Positions 7,045-15,807 of a stretch of DNA of 19,093 bases are shown piece after piece. The stretch spans positions 1 to 19,093 of the forward strand of contig JALONF010000006.1 of the NCBI GenBank assembly GCA_025455085.1, in the 5' to 3' direction. Position numbers and translations under genes: made by a program. The notes below the pieces were generated by a model, which was not told where the DNA came from, searched no databases, and saw nothing but the letters and a program-made list of their open reading frames with translations. Positions within the stretch are counted from its first letter, which is position 1. Each line of letters starts with the position of its first letter. The DNA comes from Ignavibacteriaceae bacterium. GTDB lineage: Bacteria > Bacteroidota > Ignavibacteria > Ignavibacteriales > Ignavibacteriaceae.

Positions 7045-7647
7045 TTAAATATTTTGGTTCGAATTATTTTGATTTTCAGATTTCATTAATAAACTATTTG
7101 CCTCAAGCATCTTCTTGCTTCCACCAATTATAAATTCTTCAACAAGTTGAATACCCTTACTAAAAGTGTTTTGATATTCTTCGAATTCTTCCTTTGAAAA
7201 TTGGGAAAGCACGTAGTCCGATAAAGCTCTCTCTGGAGGATTAATACCTATGCCAATTCTGATTCTTGGAAACTGATCAGTCATCAGATGATAGATAATA
7301 GAGCTTAATCCGTTATGCCCTCCATCGCCTCCTGATAGGCGCACCCGTAAAATATAATTCTTTAAATTCGTATCATCACATACAACAAGAAAATCTTCAA
7401 CTGCAGAATTGTATTTGTCAATAACCTGTCTGGCTGCTATACCGCTATTGTTAACATAAGTGACTGGTTTAATAAGAACAAAATCGTGGTCGCCAATATT
7501 ACTCTGAGCTTCAAAATATTCGCCAGTTGTTTCTTTGAAGCTTACTGCTTTTTTCCTTGCAAAATAATCTATAAATAAAAATCCGGCATTATGCCTGGTA
7601 TGTTCATACCGAATGCCGGGATTTCCTATTCCAAATATAACCCGCAA
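7045..7647 (-). CDS. pth: Peptidyl-tRNA hydrolase
   Basis: Pth cleaves the ester bond of peptidyl-tRNAs that drop off the ribosome, recycling tRNA. The 200-residue protein shows GIGNPG (6-11), catalytic H19 in TRHNAGF, N66 in KPVTYVNNSG, D91 in VVCDDTNL, and GGHNGL with N112, aligning with the E. coli active-site set N10, H20, N68, D93 and N114. The usual DELDLP stretch is changed to DDTNLK, while the aspartate is kept. The start is taken as TTG at 7647 because it yields the family's usual beginning (xRVIFGIGNPG) and lies 16 bases after the rplY stop. No ATG is available in frame, and no clear ribosome binding site is seen. The rplY-pth order is widespread. Confidence 0.95.
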   Translation of the reverse strand: MRVIFGIGNPGIRYEHTRHNAGFLFIDYFARKKAVSFKETTGEYFEAQSNIGDHDFVLIKPVTYVNNSGIAARQVIDKYNSAVEDFLVVCDDTNLKNYILRVRLSGGDGGHNGLSSIIYHLMTDQFPRIRIGIGINPPERALSDYVLSQFSKEEFEEYQNTFSKGIQLVEEFIIGGSKKMLEANSLLMKSENQNNSNQNI

Positions 7648-7663
7648 CGCAAACAGGAATTTG

Positions 7664-8311
7664 TTATTCTTCTTCTTTCTCTTCTTTCTTACCTTTTACT
7701 ATTACTTCAGGTTCAGCAGTCTCTTCAGCAACAGCTTCAGCAACTGGGGCAGCTTCCTCTTTAATCTTAGCATGCGTAACCTGTACTATCAGCGAATCCT
7801 GAGGATCTGTAAATTCAATATCGTCATACTTTAAATCACTGATATGAACTGAATCATTCAATTTTAAACCTGATATATCTATTGTAATATGCTCGGGAAT
7901 ATTTCGGGGCAAACACTCAATCTCAATCTTATGCATAACGTGCTGAATAACACCACCTTCTTTTACTCCAATTGGCGAACCTACTAACTGCACGGGTATT
8001 TCAAGCTTAATCTTTTCGCCCTTTGTCAACCCAAGAAGATCAAAATGTATAACCTTGTCAGTAACAGGATGAAATTGAACATCCTTAATAATACATTCAT
8101 ACTCATCATGTCCTTCTAACTCAAGTGAAATCAGATGAGTTTTAGCAGTGAATACAAGCGGATTAATTGCTTTATCGGCAACACTAATATGAATAGGCTT
8201 GTTATTTTTTGAATAAAAAACTCCGGGTATTGTCCCCTCGTTTCTGATTCTTCTTGTCTCAGATTTAGTAAAATCTTTTCTTTCTGACGCTTTTAACTTT
8301 GTTGTTTCCAT
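7664..8311 (-). CDS. rplY: 50S ribosomal protein L25, long (Ctc/TL5) form
   Basis: L25 binds 5S rRNA. The N-terminal 5S-binding domain (about 1-95) starts with KASERKDFTKSETRRIRNEGTIPGVFY and includes HFDLLGLTKGEKI. The second, beta-rich TL5-type domain covers about 96-183: VQLVGSPIGVKEGGVIQHV, LPRNIPEHI, D-I-SGLKLNDSVHISDL. The last 30 residues are a low-complexity glutamate, alanine and lysine tail, typical of long forms. The length of 215 matches Ctc-type L25 and not the about 95-residue E. coli form. CAGGAG precedes the ATG, 17 bases after prs. The prs-rplY-pth order is a common housekeeping cluster. Confidence 0.96.
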   Translation of the reverse strand: METTKLKASERKDFTKSETRRIRNEGTIPGVFYSKNNKPIHISVADKAINPLVFTAKTHLISLELEGHDEYECIIKDVQFHPVTDKVIHFDLLGLTKGEKIKLEIPVQLVGSPIGVKEGGVIQHVMHKIEIECLPRNIPEHITIDISGLKLNDSVHISDLKYDDIEFTDPQDSLIVQVTHAKIKEEAAPVAEAVAEETAEPEVIVKGKKEEKEEE

Positions 8312-8328
8312 TTTGGCTAGAACTCCTG

Positions 8329-9276
8329 TTAACCTTTATCAATATGAAATAATGAACTAATAGATTCGTTATTAAATGCTCTTCGAATTGCTTCTGCAAA
8401 TAATTCTGCGGAAGTTATTACCTGAATTTTACTTTCCTTATCTATTCCTTCAATGTTTATTGTATCAGTAACATATAACTTTGTTACTTTCGAATTACTT
8501 ATTCTTTCCAATGCTTTACCGGATAGAACCGGATGCGTAATTGCACCATAAATTTCTTGCGCCCCTTTTTCTTTTAGCGCTTCAATTGCTCCTACAAATG
8601 TTCCTGCAGTGTCAATAAGATCATCAACAATCAAAATATCTTTTCCTTCAACATCACCGATTATATTCATGACTTCTGCAAGATTTTGTTTTGGTCTTCG
8701 TTTATCAATTACAACCAGACCGCAATCAAGCATCTTTGCATAAGCCCTGGCAATCTTTATACCTCCAACATCAGGTGAAACTACAACAAGATTCTTTTTA
8801 TGCATATCAATCTTGTCTCTGAATACCGAGGACCCGTAAAGGTGATCAAAAGGAATATCAAAGTATCCCTGAATCTGTGCGGCATGTAAATCCATAGTTA
8901 CAATTCTGCTCGCTCCCGCACCTGTCAGCAAATTAGCCATAAGTTTTGCTGTTATGGCAACTCTTGGCTGATCTTTTCTATCCTGCCGTGCATAACCAAA
9001 ATATGGCAAAACCGCAGTAATTGTTTTAGCTGAAGCACGCTTTGCAGCATCAATCATTATCAGCAGTTCCATCCAATTTTCCGCCGGAGGATTAGTTGAT
9101 TGAATTATGAAAACATCCAACCCACGTATATTTTCCCCATACTTAACCCAAATCTCACCATCACTAAATCTTTTTAATTCAATCTCTCCAAGAGGTTTCC
9201 CAATCCTGGAGGCGATTTTTTTTGCAAGTGGAATATTTGAACCACCTGAAAAAATCATATAATCGTTCGTTGCCAT
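8329..9276 (-). CDS. prs: Ribose-phosphate pyrophosphokinase (PRPP synthetase, class I)
   Basis: The enzyme transfers pyrophosphate from ATP to ribose 5-phosphate, forming PRPP for purines, pyrimidines, NAD, histidine and tryptophan. Starting at the ATG at 9276 it has 315 residues, the usual length. Seen are IFSGGSN at the N-terminus, FSDGEIWVKYGENIRG, QSTNPPAENWMEL, the catalytic flexible loop YARQDRK (95-101), H131 in DLHA, and the PRPP-binding loop DILIVDDLIDTAGT (213-226). The frame extends to a TTG at 9312, but that codon lies inside the -10 region of the promoter at 9310-9340, so the internal ATG is preferred. It is the first gene of the run through rplI. The ribosome binding site is weak. 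Confidence 0.96.
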   Translation of the reverse strand: MATNDYMIFSGGSNIPLAKKIASRIGKPLGEIELKRFSDGEIWVKYGENIRGLDVFIIQSTNPPAENWMELLIMIDAAKRASAKTITAVLPYFGYARQDRKDQPRVAITAKLMANLLTGAGASRIVTMDLHAAQIQGYFDIPFDHLYGSSVFRDKIDMHKKNLVVVSPDVGGIKIARAYAKMLDCGLVVIDKRRPKQNLAEVMNIIGDVEGKDILIVDDLIDTAGTFVGAIEALKEKGAQEIYGAITHPVLSGKALERISNSKVTKLYVTDTINIEGIDKESKIQVITSAELFAEAIRRAFNNESISSLFHIDKG

Positions 9277-9309
9277 AAAAACTTTGATTTTCTTTAAAAA
9301 AATAGAGGA

Positions 9310-9340
9310 CAAATATATGTAAAGCCCCTAGTTAAGTCAA
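9310..9340 (-). promoter_or_regulatory. Promoter of the prs-led operon
   Basis: Read on the minus strand, TTGACT (9340-9335) is separated by exactly 17 bases from TATATT (9317-9312), each matching five of six sigma70 consensus positions. The same site reads TATATTTG (9317-9310), a perfect TAnnTTTG Bacteroidota -7 element. The start of transcription would be near 9305, giving a leader of about 29 bases before the prs ATG. It is the best promoter in the window and excludes the longer TTG start of prs. Confidence 0.65.
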
Positions 9341-9384
9341 CAAACCTCTGAGTCTTTAATTGTAAATTTCTTAAGGTTATTGGC

Positions 9385-10083
9385 TCAGCTTTTTCTTTTT
9401 TTTAGTAAAAAGAATATTACCAGCAGCAAAACAGCTCCTGATAAAACATAGATCCATAACGGGGTTTCCTTGAGCTTATAAGGCTGAAAAGTAACTGAGA
9501 TGGTTTTACCACCACCTATTTCAGAAAGGTTATAGCTCCAGGTAAGTGATTTACCGGAGATTTGGTGAGCATTATGACTTAAAACATCACCGGGAATTGT
9601 ATACTTGTATGTAACAGTAAATGTGCTGGCGTCAATGCCAAAACCTGTGGCTATTGGAGGAATAATCTGACTAAATACTATCTGTCCACCTGTCTTCTCA
9701 ACGAATGAAAATTTATACTCAGAAAAAACTTTTGTCTTATTCAATGAATCAATATGAGTGAATGATAAATCGATGATTGCATGTGTCGTGCGGTCGGTTG
9801 TATCTCTATAAACATTTACATTTTCAACTTTGCTGTATACTGATTGAAATCCTGATTTGATTGAATCTGGATTAAAGATACCTAAATTATCAACTACTTT
9901 TTCACTCTCTTCATTTACAAATTTCATCCAGTAATCAATTCGCATCTTACCTGAACCATCAGGGTAAAGTGTTACCTCCTGATAATAGTTCAGACAGCCA
10001 TTTAAGCTAAGTGCAATTAAAAATAATAGGAGATAGGAATAAAGTTTTTTACCGTTTAGATAAGAGATTTCAGTATTATTCAT
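9385..10083 (-). CDS. Lipoprotein with C-terminal transmembrane helix, unknown function
   Basis: No function is recognised with certainty. The 232-residue protein has a hydrophobic N-terminal signal (about 14-28) ending in a lipobox, LNGC, with C30 as the likely lipidated residue. A beta-rich domain of about 175 residues follows, starting YYQEVTLYPDGSGKMRIDYWM and ending with NAHQISGKSLTWSYNL and a G-rich turn before ISVTFQPY. The C-terminus is a membrane helix (about 209-227) with a KKRKS tail, indicating an inner-membrane stop with the tail in the cytosol. The order lipobox, beta domain, terminal helix recalls the LppM-type lipoproteins of mycobacteria, but I cannot confirm homology. The gene is co-directional with prs and 108 bases upstream of it, but prs has its own promoter. 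It diverges from fmdB. Confidence 0.7.
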   Translation of the reverse strand: MNNTEISYLNGKKLYSYLLLFLIALSLNGCLNYYQEVTLYPDGSGKMRIDYWMKFVNEESEKVVDNLGIFNPDSIKSGFQSVYSKVENVNVYRDTTDRTTHAIIDLSFTHIDSLNKTKVFSEYKFSFVEKTGGQIVFSQIIPPIATGFGIDASTFTVTYKYTIPGDVLSHNAHQISGKSLTWSYNLSEIGGGKTISVTFQPYKLKETPLWIYVLSGAVLLLVIFFLLKKRKS

Positions 10084-10115
10084 TTTGATTTGAATCCACT
10101 TTTAAGAATGCTAAT

Positions 10116-10123
10116 CAAATTTA
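10116..10123 (-). promoter_or_regulatory. Bacteroidota-type -7 element upstream of the lipoprotein gene
   Basis: On the minus strand 10123-10116 reads TAAATTTG, a perfect TAnnTTTG, 32 bases before the lipoprotein ATG. This is the same distance as in the dehydrogenase gene at 1190. No clear TTTG or TTGACA-like partner is found at the right spacing, so confidence is limited. Confidence 0.35.
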
Positions 10124-10185
10124 GAGAAAATAAATTAAATTCGCTTAACTGAATAAATCACTTTTAGAATAAGTAAGGTTAAATT

Positions 10186-10452
10186 ATGCCTACGTACGAT
10201 TATAAATGCTCGAATTGCAATCATACTTTTGAATATTTCCAATCTATGAGCGCTGCCCCATTAACTGAATGCCCCAAATGTAAAGGAAGCTTAAAGAGAA
10301 TTATTGGAACTGGCTCCGGACCAATCTTCAAAGGAAGCGGTTTTTATCAAACGGATTACAAAGGTAAATCACAGCAAAGCAAGAAGAGCAATAAAACTGA
10401 TAGCAAGCCAGCAAGTACTGAAAAGACGACTACAAAGGATGATAAGAAATAA
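10186..10452 (+). CDS. FmdB-family zinc-ribbon protein
   Basis: This small protein (88 residues) starts MPTYDYKCSNCNHTFEYFQSM and has two CxxC pairs, C8/C11 and C29/C32, forming a probable zinc ribbon. The following GSGPIFKGSGFYQTDYK is the conserved region of the FmdB/CxxC_CxxC_SSSS family. Some relatives are labelled regulators of formamidase or methylamine genes, but the family's biochemical role is unclear. The last 28 residues are low-complexity lysine, serine and threonine. TAAGG sits seven bases before the ATG. It diverges from the lipoprotein gene and converges on the Omp85 operon, with 64 bases between the stops. Confidence 0.88.
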   Translation: MPTYDYKCSNCNHTFEYFQSMSAAPLTECPKCKGSLKRIIGTGSGPIFKGSGFYQTDYKGKSQQSKKSNKTDSKPASTEKTTTKDDKK

Positions 10453-10516
10453 GAGTTAGTTTTATTGGAGAGAGATAATTTTAAGAAATCGTTAAATAGT
10501 ATTTAAGCTTCTATCA

Positions 10517-13500
10517 CTAAAAATCTGCACCGAGCGAAAAATAAAATTTAGGACTTGAAAAACCTTCTATGTTATAAGCCCAGGCAACATCGAAACGCAG
10601 AAGGAAGTAAAGGAAGTAAACTCTTGCACCAACACCGGTTCCCACAAGCAGATCATCAGTAATAACATTTCCTTGTGAATTCCTTGTAAACAAACTTATC
10701 TTGCTGTTGTCATACCATGTAGCACCGGCATCAACGAACGCAACACCTATAATGTTGCTGAATAAAAGTGGTAACCCTCCTGTAAGTAAGTAACGTATAA
10801 GTGGGAATCTCAACTCCATATTAGCCAGAAGATATCTCGTTCCAATTCGTTCAGAATAATTATAACCGCGCAATGGAAGTACCGCTGTTAGAAAAGCAAA
10901 GTCTGAGGCGGATTCAATTGGTATTTCAGTGGTAGCAAAAGTTCTGTTAATCCAGTTTTCTGTACCGCCAATGAAAAATCTCTGTGGATTTTCACCACCA
11001 GAATAACCACCTGATAATCTTAATGCAAGCGAATGATCATAGAAAAATCTAAGATAAGTTCTCATATCACCAATAATAGAATAAAAGCTCTTGTTCGGGT
11101 CTGTCACACCGAGGTTACCGAAAACATCAAAACGGTACCTGGTGCCTTGAATAGGAGCCGTATATCCCCACAAAACATTATCGTAAACAAGACTCACCTG
11201 GGGAACTGTGAAGGTTATATTTTCAGATGGCTCCGTAATATTATCGAGATTTTCACCAGTAACATTCAGGACACTAGCTCCAAAATCAAATCTGTAAAAT
11301 CTGTTGAGTGGAAAACTTGCTGAACCTGAAACTCCAAAATTTCTGTATCGGAATAGATTGGAAGTTAAAAATCCTCTTGGATCATATCTAAGAAGACGAA
11401 CGAATCTTGCTGTATGAAATCCTTCTATACCCCAATTAATTCTTTTTGCCAGATAGTAGTAAGCGAGACCATAATCACTGTTCTTTAAGTCAATTTGAAG
11501 TCCTGTTACGCCAATTAAACGATGGTTTCCAAGCACATCACTAAAAGAAATAACTGTTGATCCAATTAATCCATACAACGTACTGTATGCAGCATTTGCA
11601 TAGATAAGATCAGGAGCGAAGTTAATCCTGTACTGATTTACTTTAAAGTTACCTTCGCCATCAAGGTTTTCAATAGAGCTTAATGTATCAACCTCGTCCT
11701 CTTTTTTTGTAGTAGCTACCTGTTCAGTACCAAAGACATAGTTACCAAAATCAACTGTGACCGAGTCTCCATATTTTTTAGTTGAGTCAACAAAGCTACC
11801 GCTAAAAAACATTGAAGGATTAAAATCAGAAGAATCACCCGCGGCTTCATTTTCTTTTTCACCTAAACTAAGAGGAGGAGCATCAAGATCAAGTTTACCC
11901 TCTCTGTATTTTGTTGTCGGCAGTTCCTTCACATCAAGCTCTGAATAGAAAGGATTGTTCAGGAGAAAAATATTAAACGAAGATTTATATAACGATGAGA
12001 ATGCAAGCTTCTTGCCATCTTTTGAAGCGGACAACTGGTACAAGCCTGATTGGGAATTTGTTACCGGCTCAGGTTTTATATCTTTAATGTCACTAACAAA
12101 AGTATCATTTGAAGAGAATACTATTTTTTTTCTGTAAATGTTATTAATACCATTAAGATCGGAAATAAATAAAATTTGCGTTCCATCAGAACTGACAATG
12201 GGATTTGTTTCATTGCTGCTGGGCATGTCAGTTATTCTTTTTACAAGACCGGTCTCAACATCGAGAGAGTAAATTTCAGTTTGCGATACATCATGTTTGT
12301 ATATCTTAAATCCGTTTGGAGCATCTTCAATATTTTTATAACTATTCCTATCCGAAGAAAAAAAGATTGCTTTGCCATCATAAGACCAGTTTGGATCTTT
12401 ATCGGTAAAGATATCGTCAGTTAAATTTTTAACTTCCTTCGTTTCAAAATTGTAGGTGTAGATGTCAGTTTGTTTTGCATTTTGTCCTATAAACACAAGG
12501 GACATTCCATCCCAGGACCAGTTAACATCCTGAACTCCATCCATTTTAACTGGCAGTGTGATGTAATCCTCTTCCTCAACATCAAAAATGTAGATAACAT
12601 CATAACCATGACTTAATGCAGCTATCGCAATCTTTGAACCATCCGGAGACCATGTTAATCCTGGTGTTAAAATATTCAGCTCCTCAAAATTTGGAGATCT
12701 GTTTCCTTCAGCCAATCTTGTGATGATCTCGCCTGTATTCGCATCCATTATATAAAGGCTGAAAAAGAAATCCCGGTTTGTAATGAAAGCAATTTTATCA
12801 CCCTGCGGAGAAATTGCCGGACTGGTATTATAGAATCCTTCATCTCCATCTGGATCTGTTAAACGTTTTGCAAATTCATCGGGGTCTTGTGTTATTGCAA
12901 CGTCGGGCCAATAAACACGCTTGATATCTTTCTTCCATCTTTCATTGAACTCTTTAAGATTCAATCCAATTGTCTGCTTGAAAGCGGCATCCACACTGCC
13001 AAGACTTCTTAAAGCATTAATTAGTTCGCTTATTTTTTCTTTGCCGTATCTTCTGGCTATATAATAAAATACTGCCTGACCGCCCCTGTAAGCAAAATAA
13101 CCTGACAGCCTTTGCACATCCGGAAGATATTCGTTTATAGCAGCATCACGTATAAACATATCTGTATCTTCATCCCAGCCAAGTGCCTGATACTCAGCCA
13201 TACCTTCACTAAACCAAATCGGTATATCTATGTTGATGTTATTTGCAATAATGTTTTGCAAAGAACCACCGTAAAACATATCATTCATCACCGCGTGGAC
13301 CAGCTCGTGATGTATAAGATGACGATATTGTTTGTATGAACCGTGGTACTGAACCACAACTCTGTTCTTAAACAATTCCGTAAAGCCCTCAATACCTTCA
13401 CTTAAATAATAATCAGTAACATTCGTCTCCTGGAAATCATTCTGTGAATTATAAACGATGATAGTTATCCTGTTATTAATTGAATACTTAAAACTTTCCT

Positions 13501-13708
13501 GAATCTTAACTAAAGCATCTTCTGATGCGTGTGCTGTGAACTCAGCAAGGGTTTCACCATTATTATTAAAATAAATATCGAAATGTTTTGTCTGGATATA
13601 ATACCAGTCAAAATATTTATACTGAACCTTATTCTTCCCGAACTGTGCAAACAGACTTATCTGCACAATAAAGATCAGAGCAAGTATTTTAATAATCGGT
13701 TTTATCAT
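10517..13708 (-). CDS. Secreted HExxH peptidase-like / TolB propeller / Omp85 barrel fusion
   Basis: A 1063-residue outer-membrane protein in three parts. After a signal peptide (about 1-21, ending SLFA), a peptidase-MA-like gluzincin domain (about 30-270) carries H134-E135-L-V-H138 and WFSEGMAEY with E168 as the likely third zinc ligand. Residues about 295-590 hold six TolB/PD40-type repeats (for example SPAISPQGDKIAFITNRD, TWSPDGSKIAI, NWSYDGKAIFFSSDRN). A low-complexity linker (about 590-690) leads to a barrel (about 690-1063) with Omp85 hallmarks: FFIGG (911-915), R947-G948-Y949, then NMELRFPL and FVDAGATWYD, ending in phenylalanine. No POTRA domains are visible. Propeller-type Omp85 proteins are known; the peptidase addition is less usual. 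The ATG is two bases after the rnr stop in a tamB-rnr operon, so a TamA-like role with TamB is a reasonable inference. Confidence 0.88.
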   Translation of the reverse strand: MIKPIIKILALIFIVQISLFAQFGKNKVQYKYFDWYYIQTKHFDIYFNNNGETLAEFTAHASEDALVKIQESFKYSINNRITIIVYNSQNDFQETNVTDYYLSEGIEGFTELFKNRVVVQYHGSYKQYRHLIHHELVHAVMNDMFYGGSLQNIIANNINIDIPIWFSEGMAEYQALGWDEDTDMFIRDAAINEYLPDVQRLSGYFAYRGGQAVFYYIARRYGKEKISELINALRSLGSVDAAFKQTIGLNLKEFNERWKKDIKRVYWPDVAITQDPDEFAKRLTDPDGDEGFYNTSPAISPQGDKIAFITNRDFFFSLYIMDANTGEIITRLAEGNRSPNFEELNILTPGLTWSPDGSKIAIAALSHGYDVIYIFDVEEEDYITLPVKMDGVQDVNWSWDGMSLVFIGQNAKQTDIYTYNFETKEVKNLTDDIFTDKDPNWSYDGKAIFFSSDRNSYKNIEDAPNGFKIYKHDVSQTEIYSLDVETGLVKRITDMPSSNETNPIVSSDGTQILFISDLNGINNIYRKKIVFSSNDTFVSDIKDIKPEPVTNSQSGLYQLSASKDGKKLAFSSLYKSSFNIFLLNNPFYSELDVKELPTTKYREGKLDLDAPPLSLGEKENEAAGDSSDFNPSMFFSGSFVDSTKKYGDSVTVDFGNYVFGTEQVATTKKEDEVDTLSSIENLDGEGNFKVNQYRINFAPDLIYANAAYSTLYGLIGSTVISFSDVLGNHRLIGVTGLQIDLKNSDYGLAYYYLAKRINWGIEGFHTARFVRLLRYDPRGFLTSNLFRYRNFGVSGSASFPLNRFYRFDFGASVLNVTGENLDNITEPSENITFTVPQVSLVYDNVLWGYTAPIQGTRYRFDVFGNLGVTDPNKSFYSIIGDMRTYLRFFYDHSLALRLSGGYSGGENPQRFFIGGTENWINRTFATTEIPIESASDFAFLTAVLPLRGYNYSERIGTRYLLANMELRFPLIRYLLTGGLPLLFSNIIGVAFVDAGATWYDNSKISLFTRNSQGNVITDDLLVGTGVGARVYFLYFLLRFDVAWAYNIEGFSSPKFYFSLGADF

Positions 13709-13710
13709 TT

Positions 13711-15807
13711 TTATATTTTGCTATCGCTGGTTATAAAATCTAATTCGAGATTATCTAAATCTACCCGAACAAGTTTTACAGAAATTTTATCTCCCAGCCG
13801 AAATTGTTTTTTTGTTCTCTTGCCAATTAATGAATATTTTTTCTCATCCAAAACATAAAAATCTCCCTCTAAATCTCTGGCACGAATCAGACCTTCCGCT
13901 AAAATATCGGTTAATTCAACGAAAATGCCATAATTTACAACCCCCGAAATAACAGCGTGAAATTCTTCGCCTAATCTGTTTTGCAAAAATTGAATTTTTT
14001 TCAACTTAACGGAACGACGTTCAGCTTCCATAGCTGTTCTTTCTGTTGCCGAAATATGTTCGCAAATTTTGGTTAATTGGTCAAGAGAATAATTTTTTCC
14101 GGATTTTGAGATCAAAGTTTTATCCAATACTCTATGAACTAATAAATCAGCATATCGTCTGATAGGTGAGGTAAAGTGAGTGTAGTTTTTAAAGCCCAAT
14201 CCATAGTGTCCAATGTTCTTAGTTGAATAAATTGCTTTTGCCATTGAACGAACAGCCAGCTCACTAATTACACCTTCTTCTTCTGTACCTTTCACCCGCT
14301 GCATGAGTTGATTAAACTGAGTTGCAGCCTTTCCACCTTTTGGATTAAATGAATAGCCAAGTGATTTTACAAACCGGGTAAACTCTGTAATCTTTTCCTC
14401 ATCCGGGTAGTCGTGGACTCTGTAAACGAACGGAACATTTGCCCGGGAAAAAATTCTTTCAGCAATAGTTTTATTAGCAAGCAGCATAAACTCTTCCACG
14501 AGCATATTGCTTTCTTTAATTTCCTTCTTAAGAATATTTGATGGATATCCGCTTTCATCAAGCTGAAACTCAACTTCAGGTGAGAAAAATTCAAAGCTGC
14601 CAGTTTTCATTCTTGTAATTCTTAATTGGCTAGCCAGTTCATTCAGTAAACGGACTTCATTAGCAAAATCACCTTCACCGGATTCGATAATTTTTTGTGC
14701 TTCTTCATAAGTAAATCTTCGCTTGCTATTTATAATTGTCTTAGCGATATGATGATTCAATAAATTTCCTTTATCTGTCATTTCAAAGATCACTGAGAAA
14801 GTCAGTCTGTCTTCATTAGGAACAAGAGAGCAGATATTGTTTGAAAGTTTTTCAGGCAGCATAGGAATAGCCTTCCCAACCAGGTAAACACTGTTCCCTC
14901 TTCCTGATGCTTCTTTATCAATTGAAGTTCCTGCCTTAACATAATGGCTGACATCAGCGATATGAACTCCAACTTTGTAATTTCCATTTTCTAATTTTTC
15001 AATTGATAGGGCATCATCAAAATCTTTGGCATCAACAGGATCGATTGTAAAAACATTTTTACTTCTGAAGTCTATTCGTTTTCCAATTTCAGCTTCATCT
15101 ATTTCGAAATTTATTTTCTCAGCTTCCAGATGGGTTTTTCCATTAAATAAAAATGGGATACCAAATTCACGAGCAATCGATGTTACTTCTGCGTGTAGAG
15201 TACCTTCTTTACCTATCACCTCAACTATCTCTCCAACAGGATTCTGCATCCTGTCTTCCCAGGATATATTTCCAACCGCAACTTTGTCGCCTGCTTTAGA
15301 TTCCTTCAAACTTTTCGCATCAACATAAATATCCCTATGAATTTTCGGATCATCCGGTGTAACAAAATAAAATGACTTTGACTTTTTTAATTGCCCTACG
15401 ATTTCTTTTCTTTTTCGCTCAATCACTTTTGTTATTTGTCCCTCGAGGTTTTTGCCTTTCTGTTTAGCAAAAAGAACAACTTCAACTTTGTCCCCATGAA
15501 AAGCACTATTGATATTCCGGGCGGCTATGAAAATATCTCCTGTCTTGGAATTTTTGGGAGTAACAAATCCATATCCGCCATCATTCAAATTGAAATGACC
15601 AATTAAAATGTTGGATTCGGGCATCGTATAAAGCTTATATCTTTTACCAGTCCTTGTAAGAAATTGTTCTGACACTAACTCGTGCAAATTGCTTTTAAGC
15701 AGAAGGTAACTCTGATCATCTTTTATCTTCAGCCGTTTGGCAACTTCTTTGGATTTAAATGAGCTACCGGGATTTTCTTTAAAGAAAGATTTAATTTGAT
15801 TTTTCAT
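13711..15807 (-). CDS. rnr: Ribonuclease R (RNase II/R family exoribonuclease)
   Basis: RNase R degrades structured RNA from the 3' end in rRNA and mRNA turnover. Its 698 residues show an N-terminal winged helix (about 1-60), cold-shock domains (about 65-200), the RNB catalytic domain (about 245-570) and a C-terminal S1 domain (about 615-690, VISGVVNYGIFVELTDILAEGLI). The catalytic aspartates are D256, D262, D264 and D265 in TIDPVDAKDFDDAL; HIADVSHYV and GRGNSVYLVGKAIPMLPEKLSN follow. The lysine-rich tail of E. coli RNase R is missing. The start ATG overlaps the tamB stop by one base (TAATG), and the next gene begins two bases after its stop, so translation is probably coupled on both sides. 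Placement between two envelope genes is unusual. Confidence 0.96.
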   Translation of the reverse strand: MKNQIKSFFKENPGSSFKSKEVAKRLKIKDDQSYLLLKSNLHELVSEQFLTRTGKRYKLYTMPESNILIGHFNLNDGGYGFVTPKNSKTGDIFIAARNINSAFHGDKVEVVLFAKQKGKNLEGQITKVIERKRKEIVGQLKKSKSFYFVTPDDPKIHRDIYVDAKSLKESKAGDKVAVGNISWEDRMQNPVGEIVEVIGKEGTLHAEVTSIAREFGIPFLFNGKTHLEAEKINFEIDEAEIGKRIDFRSKNVFTIDPVDAKDFDDALSIEKLENGNYKVGVHIADVSHYVKAGTSIDKEASGRGNSVYLVGKAIPMLPEKLSNNICSLVPNEDRLTFSVIFEMTDKGNLLNHHIAKTIINSKRRFTYEEAQKIIESGEGDFANEVRLLNELASQLRITRMKTGSFEFFSPEVEFQLDESGYPSNILKKEIKESNMLVEEFMLLANKTIAERIFSRANVPFVYRVHDYPDEEKITEFTRFVKSLGYSFNPKGGKAATQFNQLMQRVKGTEEEGVISELAVRSMAKAIYSTKNIGHYGLGFKNYTHFTSPIRRYADLLVHRVLDKTLISKSGKNYSLDQLTKICEHISATERTAMEAERRSVKLKKIQFLQNRLGEEFHAVISGVVNYGIFVELTDILAEGLIRARDLEGDFYVLDEKKYSLIGKRTKKQFRLGDKISVKLVRVDLDNLELDFITSDSKI

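Noticed and set aside
9277..9312. Longer prs reading from a TTG at 9312
   Set aside because: The codon overlaps the -10 element of the operon promoter, so it would not be in the transcript; the ATG at 9276 gives the normal family length.
10492..10506. Palindrome TTAAATA-G-TATTTAA between fmdB and the Omp85 gene
   Set aside because: It is made only of A and T around a single central base, cannot form a useful hairpin loop, has no U run, and is expected by chance in AT-rich DNA.
13529..13858. 109-codon plus-strand frame spanning the rnr / Omp85 fusion junction
   Set aside because: It is antisense to two firmly identified genes and shows no recognisable domain or initiation signal.
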